10,105 nucleotides of DNA from an uncultured Ruminococcus sp. (GCA_945835085.1 CAMAIG010000028.1:1-10105); one strand, 5' to 3'. Shown: positions 1 through 8,752, numbered from the stretch's first letter. The notes: generated by a model not told the origin, from the sequence alone. Numbers and translations: made by a program.

Positions 1-6
1 CCTTTC

Positions 7-35
7 TTGAAATATCCCCAATAGTGTGATATACT
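7..35 (+). promoter_or_regulatory. Sigma-A-type promoter with extended -10, start of the operon
   Basis: The -35 hexamer TTGAAA (7-12) is followed by a 17-nt spacer and the -10 hexamer TATACT (30-35), which matches five of six TATAAT positions. A TG at 27-28 lies one base before the -10, giving an extended -10 element. Transcription would start at about 41-43, leaving a leader of roughly 23 nt before the ATG at 65. No comparable promoter was found in the short gaps between the following genes, so this one probably drives the whole cluster. This is read from the sequence and no transcript data were available. Confidence 0.75.
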
Positions 36-51
36 TTATTTATCAGATAAT

Positions 52-57
52 AAGGAG
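52..57 (+). promoter_or_regulatory. Ribosome binding site that fixes the first gene's start
   Basis: AAGGAG at 52-57 lies 7 nt before the ATG at 65. A longer in-frame reading from the GTG at 26 would begin inside the predicted promoter, upstream of the transcription start, and has no ribosome binding site. Confidence 0.8.
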
Positions 58-64
58 CGGTCAT

Positions 65-736
65 ATGAACCTATCACAAAAGCTTAAAAGATTATTCCGC
101 AAAATGGAGCTGCCCGGGATAATGACATATATTGCAGCGACCATGGCAGTCATTTTCATAGGCGATATTGTCACAGGGTATGTTTTATCCGATTTTCTGA
201 GCTTCAGCAGGGATAACATAATACACGATCTTCAGCTGTGGAGGATATTCACATTTCTTTTTATCCCCACAAATTATTCTCCTCTCTGGAGCATAATCAC
301 AATTGTTTTCTACCACAGCATCGGCAGGGACATCGAATCGGTATGGGGCAGCGGCAATCTTACCGCATATCTGCTCACGGGCATCATACTCACCATCGGG
401 GGAGGATTTATCGGCGGCTATACCACCAATCTTTTCCTCTATCTTTCCCTGTTCTGTGCCTATGCGGCGCTAATGCCGAACAATCGGTTCATGATGTTTT
501 TCATAATCCCCGTAAAGGCAAAATATCTTGCATGGGCTGACGGAGTGATAATGCTCGGCGCACTTGTTTCGGGAAATCTTTCCGTAAAGCTTGCGGTGAT
601 AGCCGCACTGCTCGTATTTCTCATATTCTTCGGCGGTGACTTCCTCAGACCTGTTGCAAACAAATGGAAGCACAGGGATTTTATCCACGAAATGCGAAGG
701 AGCAGGATCAAAAAAACCGGAAGGAGAGGCGAATGA
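65..736 (+). CDS. Rhomboid-like polytopic membrane protein, probably catalytically inactive
   Basis: This 223-aa protein has a basic N-terminus and about six hydrophobic segments, near residues 17-39, 60-83, 98-116, 120-138, 157-170 and 174-192. A strongly basic cytoplasmic-type tail (200-223, RRSRIKK) follows. Rhomboid-fold hallmarks are the LWR motif at 58-60 in the first loop and the G87...E91...WG94-95 pattern after the second segment. The fourth segment reads NLFLYLSLFCAYA where an active rhomboid has GxSG, and the last segments have no histidine, so the Ser-His dyad is absent. I infer a rhomboid pseudoprotease or Derlin-like protein that may bind or chaperone membrane proteins. The ATG at 65 was chosen because of its ribosome binding site and the promoter position. 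It is the first gene of the operon and its stop overlaps the glycosylase start. The fold is fairly sure; the role is unknown. Confidence 0.75.
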   Translation: MNLSQKLKRLFRKMELPGIMTYIAATMAVIFIGDIVTGYVLSDFLSFSRDNIIHDLQLWRIFTFLFIPTNYSPLWSIITIVFYHSIGRDIESVWGSGNLTAYLLTGIILTIGGGFIGGYTTNLFLYLSLFCAYAALMPNNRFMMFFIIPVKAKYLAWADGVIMLGALVSGNLSVKLAVIAALLVFLIFFGGDFLRPVANKWKHRDFIHEMRRSRIKKTGRRGE

Positions 737-738
737 TG
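722..738 (+). promoter_or_regulatory. Ribosome binding site and ATGA overlap for the glycosylase start
   Basis: AGGAG at 722-726, inside the end of the rhomboid-like gene, precedes ATGATG at 733-738. The TGA at 734-736 ends the upstream gene, so the two genes share ATGA and are probably translationally coupled. ATG 733 has a 6-nt spacing and ATG 736 a 9-nt spacing; either could be used, changing the protein by one methionine. Confidence 0.75.
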
Positions 739-1272
739 AAGGAGCTTATTTTTCCCGGAGAGGAATTTTTTCACAGGGATTGTCTTGAGCTTGCTCCCGC
801 ACTTGTGGGAAAGCTCCTTATAAGAACATTGGAAAACGGCGAAAAGATAAGCCTCAGGATAACGGAAACCGAAGCCTATCGGGGCGAGGAGGACACCGCC
901 TGCCATGCGTCCCGCGGCAGGACAGAGCGCAACCGGCTTCTCTGGGAAAAGCCCGGCACAATATATGTTTATCTTTGCTACGGGATCCATGATCTTATGA
1001 ACATAATCTCGGGGGAGGAGGGTCAGCCCCAGGGAGTGCTCATAAGAGCCTGCAAGGGCTATGAAGGTCCCGCAAGGCTTACAAAAAAGCTTTGCATAGA
1101 CCGAAGCTTCAACGGTCGGCAGATCGTCGGGAATCCATATATTGCCGTTGCCGACGACGGATATTCTCCCGAAATAACTGCAAAGAAACGGGTGGGCATT
1201 GATTATGCCACTCCCGAATACCGTGACATTCTCTGGCGGTTCTGCGACAGCGGCACCGTGACCCATAAATAA
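733..1272 (+). CDS. DNA-3-methyladenine glycosylase, AAG/MPG family
   Basis: This 179-aa base-excision repair enzyme should flip out and remove alkylated purines such as 3-methyladenine, possibly also hypoxanthine, leaving an abasic site. The family is monofunctional with no lyase activity. The active site is recognisable by comparison with human AAG. TETEAY gives the catalytic glutamate E47 and the pocket tyrosine Y49, and ACHASRGR gives the pocket histidine H58. The YVYLCYGIHDLMN stretch gives the intercalating-tyrosine position Y80 and the pocket asparagine N90. R105 in VLIRA matches the conserved pocket arginine. The length suits compact bacterial members of about 180-200 aa. An in-frame extension back to 664 lies inside the upstream gene and has no ribosome binding site, so it was dropped. 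The gene sits between the rhomboid-like gene (4-nt overlap) and addB (18-nt gap). Family assignment is firm; substrate range is inferred. Confidence 0.93.
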   Translation: MMKELIFPGEEFFHRDCLELAPALVGKLLIRTLENGEKISLRITETEAYRGEEDTACHASRGRTERNRLLWEKPGTIYVYLCYGIHDLMNIISGEEGQPQGVLIRACKGYEGPARLTKKLCIDRSFNGRQIVGNPYIAVADDGYSPEITAKKRVGIDYATPEYRDILWRFCDSGTVTHK

Positions 1273-1290
1273 ACCAAAAGGGATATTATT

Positions 1291-4200
1291 ATGCTGAACA
1301 TTTTTTACGGAAACACAGGCACAGGAAAATCCTTTTCAATGATGGAAAAAATAAAGGAAGCTGCTTCCTCGGGAGAAAGCGTATGCGTTATCGTTCCCGA
1401 TCAGTTCACCTTTGAATATGAAAGAATACTTTACGATCATCTGGGCTGCAGGCTTTTTAACCGAGGAAATACCGAGGTATGGTCGTTTTCAAGGCTCACA
1501 AGGGATATTTTTGCAGGCACGGCTGCTCCAAAGGGCGCAGCAGCCGACAAGACCGCAAAGATAGCTGTTATGAGCAGAGCTGTGGCGGAGGCTGCCGAAA
1601 AAAATCAGCTTGCATTTTTTGCAAAGCAGGCAAAAAAGCCCTCCTTCGTATCCACAGTGATGACAATGCTGGGAGAGCTTATCCACAGCAGAGTAACTCC
1701 CGAAAAGCTCAGCAGTATAATCGGGGCAAGCAGCGGCACTTCCACGGACAAGCTCACGGATATCCTTACCCTTTATGCCGATTATTCCGACAGGCTTTTA
1801 AAAGCGGGCATGAGAGATAATATGTTTGATATAGGTCTTGCTGCCGAAATATCTGCTAAAAGCGGATATTTTGACGGGAAATATATCTTCATGGACGAGT
1901 TCAAAAGCTTCACGGGAGATCAGTATGAAATGATAAGAGCCATGCTGAAAGGCTGCAGAGAGCTTACTGTCTGCATGACTGCCGACAACAGCACCTTCGG
2001 CGGAAGCCCTTTTGCTTCGGTTTTTGAAACCTGCGGATATTTAGCAGCAGCCGCCGAGGACTGCGGTGTGGAGTGCAGGAAAACTTTCTTTTCCGAGAAC
2101 AAAAAGCATGGCGCTGCCCTTGCACATCTCACAGACTGCCTTTCTTCGGGAAGAAAGATAGGCGGGGATATGAATGCCGACAATGTATGCATAATAAAAG
2201 CTCCCGAAATTTACAGCGAATGCAGCTTTATCTGTGCTGAGATCTGCGGGCTTGTAAGCAGCGGAAAATACCGTTTCGGAGATATTGCGGTGCTGAGCAG
2301 GAGCATGAGCGAGGATATTTCCGTGCTTGCGGCACATTTTGACAGATATAATATTCCCTATTACTGCGACAGAAAGCCTTCCGTTGCACACAAGCCCATG
2401 ATACTTATGGTAACATCTGCGCTGGAGCTTGCCGCATCGGCAAGCTTCTCAACGGAGGTGCTGTTCAGATACCTTAAAACAGGACTTACGGAGATAACCG
2501 AGGACGAGATACATACCTTGGAGAATTTCTGCTATGAGTGGGATATCGACGGAAATATGTGGCAGAAGGATTTCCCTAAGGGAAGGGACGAGCCCGACGA
2601 AGGGGACACAAGCGTCTGCGAGGAGATAAAGCGAAGGGCGCTGGCACCCATATATTCGCTGAAAAACGGCTGCAAAAATAAAAACGGCAGGGAAATATGC
2701 TCTGCACTCCGTGAATTTATCAAGGCATCGGGAGCGGAAAGCAGACTTCCCTCTGCCGCCGAGAATAACATAACTCAGGCGGAAACCGCCGAGCTGCTTC
2801 GTGAAAATGAACGTCTGTGCGAGGAGCTTGACAGTCTGATAGCAAGCCTTGAAAGAGCATTTGCCGCCGACGACAATGCCATATCCCTTGCGGATTTCAG
2901 GGACATTTTCATGCTTTCGGCGGGAGAGATAGCACTTAGCGCTCCTCCTCAGTCCCTGGACTGCGTTACCGCTCAGCAGTCCGATCTTGCCCGCCTTTCA
3001 AATCCGAAGGTCGTGTTTGTAATGCACGCAAACGACGGCATTTTCCCGTTTATACCAAAGGAAAGCGTTACCTTTACGGAGGCGGAAAGAGAGCTTTTCA
3101 GAAAAGCGGGCAGCGATCTTTCGGGCAGCATGAAAAAAAGACTTACAGACGAGAAATTCAATGCCTTCAAGGCGGTCTGCTCCCCTTCGGAGCGGCTGTA
3201 TGTTTCCTATTCCGAAACGGATATTTCGGGAAAGAAGCTTTATCCCTCGGAATACATTGAAAAGATAAGAAATGCACTGCCAAAATGCAGGTCGGTTTCC
3301 ACCGAGGAGCTGGGGCTGCTGTTTTATTGCCGCACCGAGCAGGCTGCATATTCTGCCGCTGCGGAAAAATTCGGCACCGGCGGCGACAGCTTTGTTACCG
3401 TAAGGGCTATGCTTGAAAAAAATCCCCTTTACAGGGATAAATTCAGCTATCTTGACAGCATTGACCGCGGCATAAGCTCCGCTCACAGAATATCCGACAG
3501 CAGGATAACGGAAAAGCTTTACGGCAAAAGAGGGCTTAATATCTCCGCATCGAGATTTGAGGATTACAGCATATGCCCATTCAGATATTACTGCACCTCG
3601 GGACTGAAGATCAGACCGCTGCAGAAAAACGGTCTTACCGCAATCAACTGGGGAAATGCCGTTCACGCCTGCATGAAGGATATCCTTGAAAAATTCCCCA
3701 AGGACAAATTTGTCGGTCTGTCGGGCAGCGAGCTGAAAAGGGAAGTTATCAGAGCATCAAAGAAATTTGTTAACGAGGAGATGAACGGCGGCTTCGGCAA
3801 GCCTGCCTCCTTCCCCGTTTATCTCAGGATAATGAGAGAAAATATCCTTCGCTCCCTTACAAGGCTCCAGCTTGAAATGAGCGGCTCGGAATTCGTTCCC
3901 GACGCCTTTGAGGTTTCTATCGGCAGGGACAGTCACGGAAATGTAAGCTCCGCCGCTTCTATGGACATTGTCTGCGAGGACGGACGAAGGGTCAATTTCT
4001 TCGGAACAGCCGACCGTGTGGACCTTTATGAAAAGGACGGTCGGAAATATATAAGAGTCATCGACTACAAGACCGGTGCCAAAAGCTTTTCCCTTGACCA
4101 GATAGAAAACGGCATTAATCTGCAGATGTTCCTGTATCTTTTCAGTCTGACAGACGATGAAAACGGTCTGTATAAGGACGCAGAGCCTGCGGGAGCGCTG

Positions 4201-4635
4201 TATGTACCCGTTCATTTTCCTCTGCTAAAGGACAAACGTGACGCATTAAGCGAGGATATAGAAGCAAACATGGACAGCTCTCTCAAAATGATAGGAGAGA
4301 TACTTAAAGACGGTCAGATCGCCGACGCCATGGAAAAAATATCCGAAGGGGAAGAGGGCAGGTTTATCCCTGCCGCCAGAAATTCAAACGGGGATTTCAC
4401 CAAGGATTCCTCGGTGCTTTCGGAAAAGGGCTTTGAATATATCAAGGAAACCTCAGTGCGGCTGCTAAAGGAAATGTGCGCAAACGTTTATGAGGGCAAG
4501 CTTCCCGCATCGCCGCTAAAATCCGAGGGAATGACCTCAAACTGCGACAGATGTAGCTTCCGTGAAATATGCTCAAGCTTCCCCGATATCGAAATAAGAC
4601 CCATGCTTAAATCTAATTTCAAGGAAAAGGAGTAG
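1291..4635 (+). CDS. addB: AddB subunit of the AddAB helicase-nuclease (iron-sulfur nuclease)
   Basis: This 1114-aa protein (about 1166 in Bacillus subtilis) is the partner of AddA. The complex unwinds and resects double-strand DNA ends, recognises Chi and prepares 3' tails for RecA. A Walker A motif, GNTGTGKS, lies at residues 7-14. As is typical for AddB, the rest of the helicase-like region has no clear full motif set. The C-terminal RecB-family nuclease has GTADRVD (D908, D911) and VIDYKTG (D925, K927). Four cysteines match the AddB iron-sulfur pattern: C762 in ICPFRYYC, then C1085, C1088 and C1094 in C-x2-C-x5-C spacing. These tie the nuclease fold together and separate AddB from cluster-free RexB forms. 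AAGGGA (1278-1283) lies 7 nt before the ATG. The stop is 5 nt before addA, matching the usual Firmicute order. No truncation is seen. Confidence 0.97.
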   Translation: MLNIFYGNTGTGKSFSMMEKIKEAASSGESVCVIVPDQFTFEYERILYDHLGCRLFNRGNTEVWSFSRLTRDIFAGTAAPKGAAADKTAKIAVMSRAVAEAAEKNQLAFFAKQAKKPSFVSTVMTMLGELIHSRVTPEKLSSIIGASSGTSTDKLTDILTLYADYSDRLLKAGMRDNMFDIGLAAEISAKSGYFDGKYIFMDEFKSFTGDQYEMIRAMLKGCRELTVCMTADNSTFGGSPFASVFETCGYLAAAAEDCGVECRKTFFSENKKHGAALAHLTDCLSSGRKIGGDMNADNVCIIKAPEIYSECSFICAEICGLVSSGKYRFGDIAVLSRSMSEDISVLAAHFDRYNIPYYCDRKPSVAHKPMILMVTSALELAASASFSTEVLFRYLKTGLTEITEDEIHTLENFCYEWDIDGNMWQKDFPKGRDEPDEGDTSVCEEIKRRALAPIYSLKNGCKNKNGREICSALREFIKASGAESRLPSAAENNITQAETAELLRENERLCEELDSLIASLERAFAADDNAISLADFRDIFMLSAGEIALSAPPQSLDCVTAQQSDLARLSNPKVVFVMHANDGIFPFIPKESVTFTEAERELFRKAGSDLSGSMKKRLTDEKFNAFKAVCSPSERLYVSYSETDISGKKLYPSEYIEKIRNALPKCRSVSTEELGLLFYCRTEQAAYSAAAEKFGTGGDSFVTVRAMLEKNPLYRDKFSYLDSIDRGISSAHRISDSRITEKLYGKRGLNISASRFEDYSICPFRYYCTSGLKIRPLQKNGLTAINWGNAVHACMKDILEKFPKDKFVGLSGSELKREVIRASKKFVNEEMNGGFGKPASFPVYLRIMRENILRSLTRLQLEMSGSEFVPDAFEVSIGRDSHGNVSSAASMDIVCEDGRRVNFFGTADRVDLYEKDGRKYIRVIDYKTGAKSFSLDQIENGINLQMFLYLFSLTDDENGLYKDAEPAGALYVPVHFPLLKDKRDALSEDIEANMDSSLKMIGEILKDGQIADAMEKISEGEEGRFIPAARNSNGDFTKDSSVLSEKGFEYIKETSVRLLKEMCANVYEGKLPASPLKSEGMTSNCDRCSFREICSSFPDIEIRPMLKSNFKEKE
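4625..4632 (+). promoter_or_regulatory. addA ribosome binding site inside the end of addB
   Basis: AAAAGGAG at 4625-4632 lies in the last codons of addB, 8 nt before the addA ATG at 4641. A ribosome finishing addB passes directly over the addA start region, which suits balanced production of the two subunits. Confidence 0.75.
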
Positions 4636-4640
4636 CCCAT

Positions 4641-7600
4641 ATGTCTGCAAACTGGACCGAGGCACAGAAAAGTGCCATTGAAGCTTCCGGCAGAGCAATA
4701 CTTGTTTCCGCCGCCGCAGGAAGCGGAAAAACTGCCGTGCTGGTGGAAAAGCTCAGAAGGCTGCTCACCGACGAAAAGAATAAGACTCCTGCCGACAGGA
4801 TAATCGTAGTTACCTTCACAAACGACGCCGCCGCTCAGATGAAGCAAAGGCTCACAAAGGCTCTGGGAGAGGAGCTTGAAAAAAATCCCGAAAGCAGCTG
4901 GATAGCCTCTCAACTCTCCCTTATTCCCACAGCCAAGATATCCACCATACATTCCTTCTGCTTTAATCTCATAAGGGAAAATGCGGGGCTTATAGGCGTA
5001 AACTCCGATTTCTCGGTGCTTAGTCCCGATGATGAGGAGGTAATTGTTGCAAAGGCTGCCGCCCAGGTCACGGAGGAATATTTCTCCTCAAAAAGGCAGG
5101 ATATGCGAAGGCTCACCTCCTTTTTCTGCCCGGGCGAAAGCAGTGAAAAGCGCTTTATCGGCATAATCCCCATGCTGCGCTCGAAAATTCTCACTCAGCC
5201 CTTCCCTGAGGACTATATGCGGGAAAAGGCGGATTTTTATAAAAATCCCCCCGCCCGTGAAAATGATATCCTCATAAATACCTTTGCCCATGCAGCTGCA
5301 AAAAAAATGACCCACGCCGCACATCTCATGGAAAAGGTATGGTCAAATCTTGTCCCCGGTTCCGATATGGAAATACTTGCACGGGAAGAATATTCCCGTG
5401 TGCTTGCCGCTTCGGCGGATATTAACAAAGACCGCAGGTTTATTTTTGAGATGCCTCCCCAGCTGAAATTCAAGGTGGTAAAAACTATCCCTGCCGCAAG
5501 CGTTCCCAAAGGCTCCGACGGCAAAACGGACAAGGATCTGCAGACTGCGCTCAAAAAGCTAAGGGAGGAAGCCATTGACATCTGCCGCAAATTCTGCACC
5601 GTGACCATTGCTGACGGTGAAAAGGAAGAAACAACCCCTCCCGAATACTTTTTCTCCTATGAAAATATTGCCAAAGATTACGCCGTTCACGGAGAGATAT
5701 GCGAGAAGCTTTTTGCTCTCATAAGCGATGTGCTGAGGGAAGAACGCCGCATCAAGGACGAGAAAAACGCCCTTGGCTTCAACGATGCGGAGCAGCTTGC
5801 CTGCTCTCTGCTGTGCGAGAAACAAGAGGACGGCAGCATTGTGAAAACTCCCCTTGCAAAAGCACTTTCCGAGCAGTACGAGATCGTTATGATAGACGAA
5901 TTCCAGGACTCCACCGCTGTACAGGAAATGATTTTCCGTATGCTCTCAAAGAACGGCTCTGCCCAGAAGCCCGGCACAAATTTCTTTGCCGTAGGCGATA
6001 TCAAGCAGTCCATTTACCGTTTCAGATCGGCAGACCCGAGAATATTCGCCGCCGATATCGACGCTGCCGTGCCCTATGAAAACGACGGCAGCAGCGAGCC
6101 TGCATACATACTTCTCAGCAAGAATTTCCGAAGCTCTAAGCACGTTGTCGATTTTGTGAACACTGTGTTTGACGAGATAATGACAAAGGAAACGGGAGGC
6201 GTGGATTACGGCGAAAGGGACAGGCTTGTACAAGGGGCTGTTATGGAAAAGGACTTCGGACCCTCGGAATTTATTGATATCGGCGCTCCCCCGAAAAACA
6301 GCTCGGGACGCACCGCTCCCTCGGATTATTACAGGCACGAAGCCCTTATCACTGCCCACAGGATAAAGCAGCTCCTTGAAAGCGAAACCATTACGGAAAA
6401 CGGTGAAACACGTCCCCTGCAGCCATCGGATTTCTGCATTCTCTCCAGAAGCTCGAAGCATTTCGATATGTATATGGACGCAATTAAAAAGCTTGGCATT
6501 CCCGTTACGGGACAGACGGACGAAAGCTTTCTCGGTTCTCCCGAGATAATTACCATGGTCAATATGCTGAGGATAACGGACAATCCCACCCTCGATATCC
6601 CCATGACGGCGGTGCTCATGTCGCCCATGTTCATGTTTACTGCTGAGGATATGGGAAGGATAAGGGCTGCGGGAATGAGCAGCGTTTACGGCGGCATATG
6701 CGCTCTCGTACAGCTTTACAGAAGCGGTGAGGATATGGACAGGGAGCTTTTCGGTGAATCCTTCCTCATAAAATGCTGTGATTTTCTCGACACCTTTGGC
6801 AAGCTTCGTGCCCATGCCGCTTCCCACAGCATTGAGGAATATATACGGTTTATCTATGATGTCACAGATCACATTGCCGTTTCATCAATACTTGAGGGCG
6901 GCGACAGGCGAAAGGCTAACCTAAGAAAGCTCCCCGAAATAGCCGCCTCTTACGATAAAAACAGCACAGGGGGGCTTAGCGGATTTGTAAGAAATCTGAA
7001 CGGCATGATCGAAAGCGGCAGGGATATCGAAGGCGTATCCTCTTCCTCTCCCTCGGCAAATGCAGTTGTCGTAAAGACTATCCACGGCTCAAAGGGGCTT
7101 GAATATCCCTTTGTGTTCCTCTGCGGCACATGGATGGAATTTCACAGCGAGGACAGCAAGCGGGGCTTCAAGACCGTTAACGACAGGATATCCTTCTATC
7201 CCGATACGGGTCCCGTATTTTATATAAATTACAAGGAATCCGAAACGGGAGAATACACAGGCTACGAATCCTTCCCGAGAAGAGCTGTGGGAATGGTCCT
7301 GGACAGGGCATTCACCGATGAGGAAATGATGATACTCTATGTGGCTCTTACCCGTGCAAAGCACAAGCTTTTCATAACAAGGCGCACCGACCCCTCGGCA
7401 GCCGCAAACCGCCGCTGTGCAGAGCTTCTGAGAGAAGATGGAAAGCAGACAGACGGTGCATTGTGGAGCTTTAGCTTTGCAGACTGGATAAACTGTGTTT
7501 ACACAGAAGGACGCATTAACGCTCTTGTAAAGGAGGGCAGGCTGTCACGGGTTGAGGGCAGCGATATTATCCCAAAGGAGGAAACTGCAAAAGAAGCAGA

Positions 7601-8324
7601 GGAGATAAGGGGAAGCTTTTCCGAGGATATTGCCCGTGAATTTGAAAGGCTGTTATCCGCAAAGCCCGATCTTACTCTGTCAAAAACTGCCGCAAAGCTT
7701 ACTGTATCGGAGCTTGCCAAGGCTCATAAGGACGCTCCGAGGATATTTTCCGCGGAGGAAAAGCCGCAAAAAGCTCCCTCAGGGATCAGCGCCGCAGAAC
7801 GGGGCACTGCCGTTCATGCATTTATGCAGTATGCGGATTTTTCTGCACTTTATGCCGCAAAGGGCAGCAGTCTTTATGAATGCATTGCAAAAGAAGCAGA
7901 GAGAATGTACTCTCTGGGGCTTATTTCCGAAAATCAGATGAAATGCGCCGACCCCCATGTGATCGGCAGATTTGTGGAAAGCTCGCTGTTTGACAGGCTC
8001 ATAAGCTCAAGGGAAATAATAAGAGAAAGGAAATTTCTTGTGAGAATTTCCGATCTTCACCTTGACGATGAGGATCTATTGGTATATAATGGTACTGAAG
8101 GAATGCTTCAGGGCGTTGCCGACTGCATCTTTGAGGAGGACGGCGGTTATGTTATCCTTGACTATAAGACCGACAGGAACGTTACCCCCGAAATTCTCGC
8201 AGACAGGTATTCAAAGCAGCTGAGGCTTTATGCGGCTGCATTTTCGGAGATACTCGACGCACCTGTTAAAAGAGCCTGCATCTATTCCTTCTCTCTTTCC
8301 CGTGAAATAGAAATCAAATTGTAA
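4641..8324 (+). CDS. addA: AddA subunit of the AddAB helicase-nuclease
   Basis: This 1227-aa protein (about 1232 in Bacillus subtilis) is the ATP-driven 3'-5' helicase and second nuclease of AddAB, acting on double-strand breaks in the cytoplasm. The superfamily 1A helicase motifs appear in order. They are a Q-motif-like WTEAQKSAI (5-13), Walker A AAAGSGKT (24-31), STIHSFC (101-107), Walker B IDEFQD (D419, E420), GDIKQS (452-457), NFRSS (495-499), KTIHGSKGLE (motif V, H815-E821) and VALTRAK (motif VI, 901-907). The C-terminal RecB-type nuclease has GTAVH (H1059), GVADC (D1161), LDYKTD (D1174, K1176) and the Q1193/Y1197 helix, so all metal-binding and catalytic positions look present. The gene starts 5 nt after addB and ends 14 nt before the next gene. 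It appears intact and the assignment is firm. Confidence 0.98.
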   Translation: MSANWTEAQKSAIEASGRAILVSAAAGSGKTAVLVEKLRRLLTDEKNKTPADRIIVVTFTNDAAAQMKQRLTKALGEELEKNPESSWIASQLSLIPTAKISTIHSFCFNLIRENAGLIGVNSDFSVLSPDDEEVIVAKAAAQVTEEYFSSKRQDMRRLTSFFCPGESSEKRFIGIIPMLRSKILTQPFPEDYMREKADFYKNPPARENDILINTFAHAAAKKMTHAAHLMEKVWSNLVPGSDMEILAREEYSRVLAASADINKDRRFIFEMPPQLKFKVVKTIPAASVPKGSDGKTDKDLQTALKKLREEAIDICRKFCTVTIADGEKEETTPPEYFFSYENIAKDYAVHGEICEKLFALISDVLREERRIKDEKNALGFNDAEQLACSLLCEKQEDGSIVKTPLAKALSEQYEIVMIDEFQDSTAVQEMIFRMLSKNGSAQKPGTNFFAVGDIKQSIYRFRSADPRIFAADIDAAVPYENDGSSEPAYILLSKNFRSSKHVVDFVNTVFDEIMTKETGGVDYGERDRLVQGAVMEKDFGPSEFIDIGAPPKNSSGRTAPSDYYRHEALITAHRIKQLLESETITENGETRPLQPSDFCILSRSSKHFDMYMDAIKKLGIPVTGQTDESFLGSPEIITMVNMLRITDNPTLDIPMTAVLMSPMFMFTAEDMGRIRAAGMSSVYGGICALVQLYRSGEDMDRELFGESFLIKCCDFLDTFGKLRAHAASHSIEEYIRFIYDVTDHIAVSSILEGGDRRKANLRKLPEIAASYDKNSTGGLSGFVRNLNGMIESGRDIEGVSSSSPSANAVVVKTIHGSKGLEYPFVFLCGTWMEFHSEDSKRGFKTVNDRISFYPDTGPVFYINYKESETGEYTGYESFPRRAVGMVLDRAFTDEEMMILYVALTRAKHKLFITRRTDPSAAANRRCAELLREDGKQTDGALWSFSFADWINCVYTEGRINALVKEGRLSRVEGSDIIPKEETAKEAEEIRGSFSEDIAREFERLLSAKPDLTLSKTAAKLTVSELAKAHKDAPRIFSAEEKPQKAPSGISAAERGTAVHAFMQYADFSALYAAKGSSLYECIAKEAERMYSLGLISENQMKCADPHVIGRFVESSLFDRLISSREIIRERKFLVRISDLHLDDEDLLVYNGTEGMLQGVADCIFEEDGGYVILDYKTDRNVTPEILADRYSKQLRLYAAAFSEILDAPVKRACIYSFSLSREIEIKL

Positions 8325-8338
8325 AAGGTGGAATCATA

Positions 8339-8752
8339 ATGGACCAGAGAACTCCCCCCCGCAAGACCGCTCCCAAGGGCAATAATCCCATAGCGACCCT
8401 GCTTTCCTCCATAATACTGGGGGTATGCATCATTATCGCAGGGGCAAATATCGGCGGCTCGGTGAAGAAGCTTACTGCAGCAGTTGAAGCCCAGACCTTT
8501 GCATCTACACTTAATTCTCCCTCAACCATTACCGTGAACAATACCGCTCCCAAGAATTATTACACCGAGAAGGAGGCTGCTGTTTATCTCAATATTTCCG
8601 AGGACGAGATAAAGGCTGCCATAACAAAGGGCGAGATCAAGGAATATATAAAGACCTCTTCGGGCTATTCCATTTCACAGGATCAGCTTGATGATTATTT
8701 TGAGCAGAGAGCCTACAATCAGCTGGTTGCCAATAACGAAAGCGCACAGTAA
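8339..8752 (+). CDS. Single-pass membrane protein with an excisionase/MerR-like helix-turn-helix domain
   Basis: I do not recognise a named gene for this 137-aa protein. A short basic N-terminus (R4, R8, K9, K13) precedes one hydrophobic helix at about 18-40 and a linker rich in Thr, Ser and Asn (about 52-70). Residues 74-123 follow the HTH_17/excisionase pattern: YYTEKEAAVYL, then ISEDEIKAAITKGEI, a short wing, and ISQDQLDDYF. The domain carries more acids than bases (11 against 7 for residues 72-124), and the recognition-helix region reads SEDE where DNA-binding members usually have arginines. The basic N-terminus predicts N-inside topology, which would put the domain outside the cell, although K43 and K44 weaken that. 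DNA binding is therefore doubtful. AAGGTGG (8325-8331) lies 7 nt before the ATG. The stop overlaps the next start by one base. Confidence 0.8.
   Translation: MDQRTPPRKTAPKGNNPIATLLSSIILGVCIIIAGANIGGSVKKLTAAVEAQTFASTLNSPSTITVNNTAPKNYYTEKEAAVYLNISEDEIKAAITKGEIKEYIKTSSGYSISQDQLDDYFEQRAYNQLVANNESAQ

Noticed and set aside
26..64. GTG at 26 as the start of the first gene
   Set aside because: It lies inside the predicted promoter, upstream of the expected transcription start, and has no ribosome binding site; ATG 65 has both signals.
664..732. Longer glycosylase reading from the ATG at 664
   Set aside because: It would overlap the upstream gene by 73 nt and has no ribosome binding site, while ATG 733 has one and the usual ATGA overlap.
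460..1266. 268-codon open frame on the minus strand across the rhomboid-like and glycosylase genes
   Set aside because: It lies opposite two genes with clear family motifs, shows no recognisable domain, and is explained by codon bias on the coding strand.
5946..6872. 308-codon open frame on the minus strand inside addA
   Set aside because: The plus strand encodes conserved AddA helicase motifs throughout this stretch; the minus frame shows no motifs.
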